DNA from: Caprimulgus europaeus
Lineage: Eukaryota > Chordata > Aves > Caprimulgiformes > Caprimulgidae
DNA length: 64,000 nucleotides
Direction: 5' to 3'
NCBI GenBank assembly: GCA_907165065.1
Contig: OU015524.1
Coordinates: 61,235,295-61,299,294, forward strand
The position numbers and the translations under genes are program-made. Below, piece by piece: positions 14,201 through 26,200 of this stretch; the stretch's first letter is position 1; each line of letters begins with the position of its first letter. A model generated the notes under the pieces. The model saw only the letters and a list, made by a program, of their open reading frames with translations, did no database searches and had not been told where the DNA came from.

Positions 14201-17200
14201 TTGAGGTATTCATCCCTCAGGCAAGAAGATGATTCTCAAACAGAAGTTTGGTATAGATGAGCAGCTCTCTGGGAGAACCTGTCACAGGCCTTGCTCATTT
14301 CTTGGCTCTTGGTTATCTTCAGCTTCCTTCACATGTTCCAACTCTCCAGATGAAATAAAGGCAGCAAAATGTCTTCATGTTTCCACAGTCCCTTCTCTGT
14401 GTCAGTGCTGTAGGGTCTGGCACAGACTGATTCTCTTTCTGTGAAGGTACCAGGTATCTGGTTGTGAGTGTTTCTCCAGAGCTTTGCCATGGTGCAGTCC
14501 CAGGCACCGATGGACAGCTTCTGGTGTCCCGGACCCCTCCCTTTCTGGCAGGAGGAACAGGTCCCAGACCTGGGTATTGGTTCCACCACAATCCATCTTC
14601 CAAGTGAACAATGCTCACCAAAGCAGGAGAGAGTAAACCATCTTCAGGCTTTCCACCTTTTGATTTCTTATTTTTCTGCCAGGCATTTTGCTTTTCTTTA
14701 ATCAAACAGAAAGGTTCTGTCCTCTTTGTTTTCAAAAAATGTCTTCTAATTTTATGCTCTGTGTGTACTTTCCTTGAATTATTTCAATACTTTTCTTTCC
14801 ACCTTAAGGTGCAATTCAGGTTCTTTAAGGCTCTGTGATTTCCCACCCCACCCCCTCATCTGCTTTTTTTTTTCTTCCTATCCAAAGGGTTTGTGGGATC
14901 AGAATGACCTCATATGCTTTTCTTCTGCTTATTTCCCTGCCTCCCATTTTCAGTATCTCACAATGAGTTGTCACCTATAGGACCTCCTGTCAGTCATCAG
15001 GATGGATATGACTGACACCTGAACAGTCAGTCCCCTCATTTGCTTTCTTGTGGCACAGCTCAGACCCCCTGTTGGCACCAGCCAGTGTCCCAGGTATCCT
15101 TTGGGATTGTTGAAGCTTCTTCTTTGACATGCCTTGAGAAAACCATTCCATCTCAGCAACAAGGGGGCACTTAAGTCCTTTTGATCTTTGGGAATTCAGC
15201 TGTTCTATTGAAGAAACCCCTTAATTTATATTCTTTTTCAATTAGTCCCTTTAGCACTAGTAGTCATTCACGTTACAGTTCCCACAGATGAGTCCCAGAT
15301 ACCCAGTGGTTCTACAGAAATACCACACATACGCTGTTCAAGCCAAACAATTCTGCATCCTGCTTCAAGTTGCAACTTCTAACAGTCTTTGGAGACACTA
15401 TCTCTCTCTCAGAGTTACTGTGCCTTTTAACTAATACAGATTTTTTAGCTGTAGTTTCTCAACATTGTACATTTCCAGCACTATTCGTCCAGAGACTAAG
15501 ATGTTACAAAGTGTGTATCATCTGCTTTTTGATAATGAGGGATGAAAGACAGCAATGCCAGGAATATAATCTTTACCAGAGACTATTCAGTTAGTGAAAT
15601 GGCCACAATCAAGAAAACTTAAACTCCCTATATTTTCATCAAAATTCTCCCTTTCAGGGTGGCAGTGATACATCCAAGGGTTCTCTGCAATATTTTTCTC
15701 CCCTCAGAGGTTACAAATGCTTCATAGAGCACAGTGAAAATTCCTTAAAATTGCCATGAGCCTGATGTACTTGTCTGTTTTGTGTTGAATGTCTTGTTAA
15801 AATCATTTGGTATGTAAATACTAGGGTAAAATAGATAAAGAATCTCTGGGGTTTTTTGTAATGCTGGAAGTTGTGCTCCCTGCACAGTCACTTGGCCAGG
15901 TCACCAGGTTTGGAGGAAGATTGATAGGTTGGGCATGAGGAGAAGGTGAGAGCAACAAATCTTAGGAATGTGTCTGTGGCGTGAGAGTCAAGTGCTTATA
16001 GTAGAAATGATAAGTCAGAAGTTTGGGAAGAGAGATTACTTCTGTATACTAGCTGAAACAAACATGTTCTTTGTGGTATCAACACACTTATCCTCTCAAA
16101 TCCTCAGTTTTCTGTTCTCATTTCAATGCAGAATACCTTTCTGCCAATTCTCTGCAGCAAGTTGCAGGGAGACAGGGAGTCTACTAGTAGCTACTACTGG
16201 CCCTAGGGATTACATGCAGACACTTTCTCTTTTCCATCAGTTTGCAGTCTGTCATCTCTAATGAGCAACATCAGTAACTACCAGAGTCAGGGAAAACTGG
16301 TGTAACCTGTATATGCCCGTCTTGGATCAAGTGCTTGGAGCATTTGAACCTCTCCTCTGCATTTCCATGCAAGAGATGATACATAGGTTGCATGTTTCAG
16401 TTGTTCCAGATAGTGGGAGTTCTTTACTTGCTGCTGGCATCTACAGTGAACATGTGCACTGGGGAAGAGCATTTGCCCTAAAAGAGATTTTCAGCATAGC
16501 AAGAAGTAGGGTAATAAAGAAGAAAGCGAGTGTAGATACAGGTCTCCCGTGGTGGACATAGCACTGGCTACATGGCCACTGGACATGGGAGAATATAAAA
16601 TGCAAAGATTATTATTAATTACTTTCAGCCACATTTATTGTACCACCAAGTTGCAGCCATTTCTGACTTCATAACGTTCAGCACCTGTAACATGATGTCC
16701 AGTTCTGCAGTATTTTGTGCTGCTCTCTGCTCGGAAGTCACCCCTGCAACTAGATGGACTTGTGGAGGGGGTTCTTTAAAAGCTCTGCTTCAATTTCAGA
16801 ATTTTGGTGTTGCAGAGATATCTTGTAACTACTGACTGTTAATTAGAGATTTTTTGGAGACATAGCATTTTCAGTGTAGTAGTCAGTTAAAGGTTTGAGC
16901 TGTCCCTTAGAATTTGATTGCTCATCTTTTAGCTGCAGTACCAACAAAAGCGGTTTGATTTTAAGTATTTTTGAAGACCCTTGCTTTTCAGCGTTACTCT
17001 GCAATCGAGTGAGGGTTTTCCAGTGCATTTGGAAATTGCAAACAAAACACTCATCGCTATCCTCCTCTGAATTCCACCAAAACCTTAAAACTCTCAACAT
17101 TTTCAGTTTACCTGAGTCCTAAATGTTCCTTTGGTTGTTTTTTTTAACCATTTTCCCTGCAGGTTTCTGTTGTCCCTCTTCAGGAGACAAAGCTGTAAAA

Positions 17201-20200
17201 AAAGCAATTGCTACATTATAAAGAGCAAGTAAACCCTTACAGCTTTGCATGAGATTGTGCATACATGTAAAGCCAAAACCAAAGCTGAATTTCAGAATAT
17301 GCTGCATTTCTAAAACAAAAAAATAAAAACCTCAAAGTTGTGATCTTATAATAGCAACAGCCATGAAAAGGCTGATCTAGATCCCTGACTAGATCCCATG
17401 TAACGATTGAAGGATGTAGCCCTGTAGTTTATACTTCTGGGACTGGGCTGTCTTGCCCCCCCTTGCACCCTGTATTTATTTGTGCTCTGAACTGTTCTGA
17501 CTACAAGAGGCCTTGGCATGGTGCAAAGACCTGCCCTGATGGCCCTCCCTGCAGTATTGCAGTTGTAAAGATTTCCTGCTGTTGAGTCAGTTTGTGCATT
17601 TTCCATGAGCATCTTAGACTGGACCCTAAGTTACTTCTGTTCTAGTAACAATGTTAGCACCAATGCTGAGCAGCATCCTGTGGTTGTGCCTGCTGCCATC
17701 CTGTTAGCGTGCTCCTCCAGCCCTGGGCTGGGCCAGCCAGCGTCCCCCAGGCTCTGCCTGGCCGTGGGTGCCAGGGGATGGGGCAGCACCCGCTCCCCAG
17801 GCATTTTCGGTACAGCCATCCTTGCCAGAAAGGAGCTTAGCTTGGATTGACGTAAGAAGAGTCCTTGGCCTCTTTCATTTAGTAGCTCAGATATAGCACC
17901 AAGGTTTAATTTTGTATTTCAGACATGTTAAAGGGGAGGGTAGCGAGTCCTGGTTTGCCATCCACCTCCCCTAGCAGTAATGTTTTAAACAAGCATAAAC
18001 TGTCTCTGTGTGTTAAACTGCTTGTGGAGTGGAGTGCATTTAGCTTCCTTCGTGAAGAGAAACTTACTGCCTACTGAATGAGGTGCTCTCAGCCACAGGT
18101 CAGTATGTGACGCTATTAGAGAAGTGCTGTAGCGCTGGCAGCTTCATTCTCCATGAGCCCCATCCACTGTCTTGTGTGCATGTACATTTCACAGTGGTAG
18201 AAAGAAGAAATATACCCCACTTCTTTGGTTATTTATAGAACTTAGTACACAGATTTTTATTATTGGCTATTTTTAATTAGCTAACAGTTGTTATCAGTGA
18301 TGTCACGATTCCAGAAACATTTGTAATGTCTGCTTTGGTGTTTTTCTCTTTCTTAACCTGATTCTGTAGAAACAATACATATGGAAAGCAAAATTAAATT
18401 CTTTTTCTTACAGTACAGTTCTTAATAACTGTATACAGAATATGCAAATACCCCTCTTGGTTGGCTGCAGTAGTCCATCTGTTCTGACAGGATCTCATAT
18501 TAGATTATCTAAGATGCTTGCCAGCATCCAAGTATCTAGCTTTGCTGCAAACCCCTACCAGAGGCAAAAAGAGGCTATGTTTTCATGAGAGCAAGAGAAT
18601 CTACACAAAGCAGACTAAATAGGCTTCAAGCTGCTAAAAGACTACTTAGGTGCCTAGGGAAAAGGAGTAAACAATCTTTTTGTGTGTGCTGCTTTCACTG
18701 AAGCCTTTTCAGAGCCCTCTTTTCCTTATCCTAAATGCCTCTTTTGCCTGCCAAGAATAAGGATAATTAAATGTCCTGTAAGTGGTGTTTAAAGCTGCAT
18801 GATAAGAATACCTATGCTCCTGATCCAGGTCCATATAGGACATGTGAAAGGAGAACAGTCCTATCAGGTGTGGTACTTCATCGTTCCGGAGACTAGCTTT
18901 AAGGCGGAGACGTGAAATAACCAATTTTCCCCCGCAGTGACATACGCAGCATCCTTACAAGCATCGCCAGCAGCACGCCTGCCTCTCGTGTCTGCTATTT
19001 ATACAGTAATGCAACTGACTCAAAAAGCAACAGCCTTACACAGGCTAATTTTAAAGCAGTGCTCTGGTTTGTGATTTTAGAAGGCAGATACCAATAAAAA
19101 TGTAAATTTAAAAAACCCTCGAGTCCTTTCTACTGACCGAGTGATATCTATATTTTGAACTAAAACTGTTTTTCCTTTGTCCTCAAGGGTTTTTATTATG
19201 CCAATATACAATTATTTCTTCATTTAAAAAAATACAGTTATTTTTTATTTCCTGACGGTGCTGAGGATGGGACGACCACCAGTATTTGCTGTTTCTTTTC
19301 CCTACTTCTTGAAGTTTTTCCTTTATGATAAATAGAAAGTAGTTGTATGGAGAAATGTTATTTAATGGTTTCCTTTGCAGTGTTGGATAATGTCTTTGTA
19401 TAAATGCTGTTATAGCATATGTATTACTTCTGGTAAAACAATGCATGTTTGAATGTGTTAGCCTCCTTTCAGATGAACTGCAAGACTTGGAGAGCTATCT
19501 GTGTCTCCTGATATTTCTTTTCTGAAGTGCAATGCTTTTAAAGAGCAGATCTGATTATTCACGTTAGTCTCCACATTTCCTTCCTCTTTTCTTTATTGCA
19601 CGAGGCATTAGCTTGGAAACACACTTCGCGTTTCTCAGGCTTTTGTCTGCTCCTGCTGCTTTGCCTACTGGAAGTCAAACATTGTTATTTGGTTTCTGAC
19701 ATAACTGATTACTATGGAAATTATTACCATGTCATAAACAGAGGATTTCACGTGTCGAATGTGCGGCAGGAGCGCAGATGATTCTGTAAGCGGGAGGTTC
19801 CTGGTAATAAGGAAAAAGGGAAGAGAAATGCGGAAAACACATGACGCCTGTGCAAAATCCATTGTTGCAGATTCTTTTTCAGAAGGCATAACCTTCAAGA
19901 GCATGGGGATCAAGCAGTTTGCTGGGGGGGGCTTGTTTTTGAATGAGTAAGAAGATAAATGTGCATTTGTGCTTCAAGGAATAATTATTTTATTTTGACT
20001 CCAGCAGTTGGCACTGGCCAAAGTGATTTCCGAGGGCATTCGATGTATGTCCCAGATCACTGTTCCACGCTAGGGAGACTGGACAGCTATCGCTCTGCTG
20101 TGCAGCGCTCTGAAACCAAGGACACCAGCTGCCAGACGGAGGAAGTTAAAGTTGTGCCCCCTTCAATGAGAAGAATACGAGCGCAGAAAGGACAAGGCAT

Positions 20201-23200
20201 CGCGGCCCAGATGTCCCAGTTCTCCAGCTCATCTGGAAACATGTCAGTGATGAGTGATTCTGCTGCAGTTATATTTTCCTCTCGCCAAAATAGTGACATG
20301 GGTTTTCACAGCTTGCCTCGGACTGGTGCGAGAGTGTCTCTGCAGTCCCTCGAGCAGACACAGAGCATCTCTTGGCAGACCGAAGACATCGCTGGCACTT
20401 TACCCCACCAGATAAGTAAGTTGCAAGTGGATGATACTGTTGTGCATCTGAGGAGTAATCCCACTACAGGGACCGTGTCGAGGCCAAAGTCTCAAGAGGT
20501 GAGGAGCTGTGATAGCGAAAAGTCCGCAAGCCCAGCATGTGTGGTCTCTCCTCATGCCACCTACTCAACGAGCATCATACCCAACGCAACACTGTCGTCC
20601 TCCTCAGAAGTTATTGTTATTCACACTGCCCAGAGTGTTGCATCATTGGATAGTAAAATTACCAGCTCCGCCGCCTACCCGAAGCCAAGAGACAATCCTG
20701 TTGCCAGCAGTGCAGTAAGTGGGAAGGAAGATCACCATTCCTCAAGCGGTAACTGGAGCGAGAGCAGCTCCACACGTCACTCACAGACTTCAGATACCAT
20801 CCCATCTAATGCTGTCATGATGCTTTCTCTTGGTGACTCTGCTGTCTCTCTTAGTACTCCTGGAAACGCAGAGGCTGGGTCTCAGAGTGTGAGCTACGGC
20901 TGTAGGAACAATCTTGCTTTACCAAACCCTTCCCAGGACAGCGATGGTAGGAGTGAATCTAGCTGTTCGGGGGAACGAGCACAAGTAGCAGTGAGCAGCA
21001 CAGAGTATTGGCTGTACAAGTCTGCAGAAAACACTGAGACTCCTTCACACAAGGTGGTTTGTACCACACCAGGCTGTGCCACTCCCGGTAGCAACCTGAG
21101 CAGCAGTAGCCTGGAGAGGACTTCAGTCAAGGATGATTCTACTTCTCTGTATTCTGTGGACCACGATGGTTATTATAGTTCCATGCACATGGACTCCAGA
21201 CCCAAGTCAGACATGCCATGCAATAATACTAATGGTTTTGGGAACCCCAGAGACAGTGTAATAAATGTCTTTGAAGGAAAGGAGAAGAAACATCAGGATG
21301 ACCAGTCAAGCCAACCAGAGAAATCCCTTGTAAGAAACATCTCTCTGAAAAAGGCAAAGAAGCCGCCTTTGCCACCATCCAGAACAGACTCACTCAGAAG
21401 GATGCCCAAGAAAAAAGCCCAGTCCAATGGACAGGTACTTGATGAAACCCTCATTGCCACCCTCCAGCATTCTCTGCAGTTGAATCTCAAGTGCAAAAAT
21501 GGCAGCTCCCCTTCCCAGAGCCCCTGCAGCGATTATGAAGATCCCTGGGTGTTGCGCTCCCGCAGCCAAAGCTCGGTCAGTGCAAGCAGCAGCATGATGT
21601 CCACCACTGCTCCAAACATGTACTCCATCTGCACGGTCACTCCCTCCCAGAGCGAAACAAGTAGCATCAAGTCGGAGTACGCTGACCAGTGGGGTTACTG
21701 CAGCGACTATGCCGCCGTGGCGGATGACCAGGTAAAATCCCCGGTGACCCATTCTGCCAGTACCTCATCTGCTCTCAGTGATTACAGCATCAGCCACTGC
21801 AGTGATGGCTCAAGGGCTTCTGTGTCACAAGTGCCCAGTGAACTGGCCAAACCAAAGAGCACTTCTCCGGAGAAATCCCACCGAGTCACGTCGCCATCGA
21901 GTGGGTACTCCAGCCAGTCCAATACACCCACTGCGCTTACTCCTGTGCCTGTGCTTTTAAAATCTGCATCATCAGGAAACGGGAAATCTAAGCTGAAGCC
22001 AAAAGTGCCTGAAAGGAAGTCCTCTCTTCTGTCTTCAGTCTCCATGTCTTCATCCTCCACTTCTCTTTCTTCAAATACATCTACTGAAGGGAGTGTAAGT
22101 GTGAAGAAAATGGACTCTGCTGTAAGCTCTCCTCTGGATTCTGCTGCACCTCCTCCACCACCTCCTCTTCCAACACCTCCTCCGCATTGCCCTGAACTTT
22201 CTCCTCTTCCTCCTCCTCCTCCACCAGCAGAAGTCATGGATCTGTCACCATTGCCAGCCTCTCCCACATTTCCCCCTCCTCCACCAGAAGCTGATGAAAA
22301 TTCTTCCTTGGCCCAGACTGTCCCGTGGTTTCCACAAGAAGCCTCTATCGGTTCACTCTCTTCCCCTGTTCCTCCTCCTTCTACTTGCCCTTTAGCTGTC
22401 CCACCACCAGCACCACCTCTGGATCCCAAACTAACAAAAGGTGCAACAATATGCCCACAGTATTCTTTTAAGAAACGTAACCAGGAAGATTCTTGCTACA
22501 GTCCAGTGAAACAGCCACTCAGCAAGCAAGACTCATCAAGACCTGTGATGCCCTTAGTAACTACCAAAGCATTGCAAATGGTGCAGCTGAGGTCTGTGAA
22601 AAAAGGGACAGAAGGTGAACCATCACCTGAATCTGCTTCTGAAACCATGTCTCAGGAAAAGGGTGCTGTAAATTCATCATCACAGTCTTCCCTAAAGCCA
22701 TCTCTCTCACTAAGACTCAGTAACAGCTTAGGCGAAGAGGAAATGAAAACTCAAGGCACTTCATTTAAAAACTCAGTTCAGACACTGGCTCGGGGTTCTC
22801 CTCTCATTCTCTCCGATAACGTACCTGCGCTTGACAGCGATCAAAAGCCCGCAAGTGCACTAGGTCTAACCACGTCCTTTGAAGGTGGTTCACTGGGGAT
22901 AGCTACTGAAGACCCATCTGAGTCTTCAGTGCAGAGCCAAGACCTCCATTCTGGCATATCACTTCAGGGGTCACCAGCATCTCCCAACAAGACTCAGGTT
23001 TTATTGCCAAGCAAGAAACCACCTCCTATTTCAAAGAAACCCAAACTGTTCCTTGTTGTACCACCTCCACAGCTAGAGCCTACAGTGGAGAAAATAGCTG
23101 AAGTGAGTGATACTGTCAGAAGCTCATCAAGCCCAACTAAGAGAGACGCCGTGCTTGCACACTGCGAGGAGGCGAGAAATTGTCTTACAGATGGACTCAG

Positions 23201-26200
23201 TTCTAGCGAGATGGACTCTGGCAGCCTGGTTCCTGAGGGAGGAGCTGCCGGGTTCACCTTCTCTGAGACAGTGGGAGCTAATGCCTTTGTGGTACAGCCT
23301 GCTGCATCACCAGTTCGAGAAGAACCCAGGCAGGAGGAGCAGTCCGCTTTTGATGAAGGAAGCACTCCAGGCAGCAGCCAAGACAACGGCAGTAACGCTG
23401 ACGGGTGCCTGTCTCAAGAGAACGAAAGTGGTGAGTCTGTCTTCTCTGACTCTGCTTCAGATGCAGCAGTAGCTATTTTAAAGAAGCTGGGGAGTGAGAA
23501 TAGCAGTCCTAGCATTCAGATGGGCTTCTGTAGAGAAAAGAGCCTCTTACAGTAGTTAAAATGAAGAAAACTAAAAGCCTAAAGAAAGTTGCTGGGATCA
23601 GATTAATACTTTATGAGATGTCATTTCTTTCTGATGTCTTGTTATTACAGACATGGAAATAAAAAATACGCTTTATTTGACTGTGCTAGGATTAAAACAT
23701 GCTATGAAAAGACGGTTAGCTTTGTTAATTTTGATTTTGCCTTTTAGTGGAAACCATACAAATTTTCTTTTGAGTATTGTTCTCTGCCTGTGTGTGCGAG
23801 CAAGCACGGGCACTTCATGCGCTGCAGTTTCCCAAGCAAGCATTGTTCTGAATCACAATGATGACAGCGGAGCGCTCCCCCAGTCTCTGGGGTGCGTTGC
23901 CTTCGAGGCAGCTGGTGTCAGGGTTATTTGCCTGTTGGGTTCCCGTGATGGACTGACAGCATTGCTCATTCTCTCTGCGCAGTGGAGGTGTTTGAATCGG
24001 ACACAGCCAATAGTTCGTTCCTGCCGAGCAATAGTTATGGGGAAGAGACGGACGGAGTGGCAACACCAGCAAGACCGAGGACTACTGAGGATCTTTTTGC
24101 AGCCATTCACAGGTACTGCAGAAATTGCCCTTCCCATACTGTCAGGTCTGGTAGTTCTCTCAAAAATTAATTAACTTTGTTTTACTGAAAGACCCAGTTA
24201 CAACAGTCATTGCTTTAACAGAAAGCGCGCATACAACTTTCTACTAAGGCTGTATGTGATAAAGATAACGAAAATAACTTGTGTTTTATTGTTTTACAAA
24301 TATATTTAATCCATTCTGAACTAAAAGCTACCAGATTAAATCAATGTAGATTATATTCTAAATATCCTGCCCCTTAAAATACCACATTACGTCTAGTATT
24401 TATTATACTGTTCTCAATCTGCCATATTAACTCTACTGTTGCTTTTTCTGTGTATCTTTTTGTTTTCATTCTCGTTCTTCTCCATCTCTTTTTACTCCCT
24501 TCGCTGCTTATATGGTGCAGTTTGGGACAGAGGCTCAACGCTAATGCTTCATGGCAAGCGTGGCTGAAACTGGCAAGTAACACAACATGTCAGTCATATG
24601 GCAAAACATATGGCAAATGCTGGATTATAGTTTGCCATAATCCAGCCTGAGGTCGGGTGTTTTGTGTCAAACTGGTTCATGAATGAAATGTGCAGTACTG
24701 GCTCTATTATTAACGACATTATTCATTTCCCTTGAAAATAAAATAATCTGGAATAGGCAGCTAGATTTTTGTGCTGTTCACGATAGGTTGTCAAAAAAGA
24801 AAAGAAAAAAAGAAGCTTAAAAACACAAAATGAAACGTGTGCACCATTTAAACAGTACACACAGGAGACCGTTACCACTCTCTGAACTACTGAGCTCTCT
24901 TGTAGACTAGAATCGATGTAGTGGTAGTGCCATCTTGTGGCGTTGTCTTTTACTTCAAAATTTAGCGGGGCCATCTCTTTTAACCGGTCACAGTTAAATG
25001 TGAGTACTATGTTTAACTGCTCTAGGTGTTTAGTCAGTTTGCACATCTGTGCCCGAGTTCTGCATCAGGAGTAGTGAGGGGTGGGAAAAGCCTGTTGCGA
25101 GAACATGGCTGGGAGCTGGGTGCCTGCATCGCTGGGGATGCAAATGCTATTTTTTATTTTTTGAAATGATTCTGTTTTACATGTTACAAAAATTACATAT
25201 ATATATATATATGATACTGACTTTTTATAACTTACGGTTAACCCTTAGGACTTGGCCTGCAGGAGCTGTTCTAAAAATGGTCTGTTGCATTCACGTTGCA
25301 TGGTGCTCACTAGGACTGCGACAAATCTGTTTTTAGAATGAAATATTCTGGCCAGTAGCCTTTCTCCGTTATGTATGCAGCTGGAGAGTGGATCTCTGTG
25401 TGTATGCACATACATGGAATTCATGAGTTTATGGGGAAATGGACAATGGAACTGGATGTGACATAGTTAAAACTGCTTGACACTTTTGTTAATAAGACCT
25501 TGCTTTTGCTGGCTTTAGACTTGAACCACTATCTTCTTTGGTTGTTAATTGATAAGAAGAATTTTGGTTTCTCTCCCTCTATTTCTAAAACATATTATTT
25601 CAGTGATTTGAACTCTTGAATAAGTGCTTTGGAGTAAGACAAGAAATTTAGTGGTACGTGCGTTAAGGGCAGGAAGAACAATCTAAGTTTAAGTCACAGG
25701 TTTGTTTGAATATATACCCTGTCTCTGTCTGAAAAGCCACCAAAACCAAATTCAGTTTTTAATTTTAAGTTTCTGCCGTAATTCATACGTGCTGAGAGAA
25801 GCTGGTTAGATGCTGACAGTGAACTGACCGCTCTGCACTGCATTCACAGTCTTACAGAATTACTTCAAGCCAGGATAACAAAGTCTTTCCCTGCAGATCT
25901 TTGCAATTGAATTTTGCTTTCTGTTTATTTGGAATATCATTTGGTTTTTGGCAGCAGTACAACCCCAGCATTGCAGTGTTTAAAGATAAGCATAGGCAGC
26001 CAAAAGCCTAAAGAAGGGAAATCTTTGCCCTGTAACTAATGCACGCACACGTTTGCATACAGACTGTCAGAGCATCCAAGCACCAAATTCACTTGCTGCG
26101 TACGGTACTGACACACAGTTCAGTCTGGACAAGGTTCTTCTGTTTGCCTGTGCTACCTTCTGGTGTCCATTCATCCTCAGGCTGCATGGATGTCAGTATT

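Noticed and set aside
14319..14735. 138-codon open frame on the - strand
   Set aside because: Intronic, overlapping open frames in several phases, no motif; composition effect of a pyrimidine-rich block.
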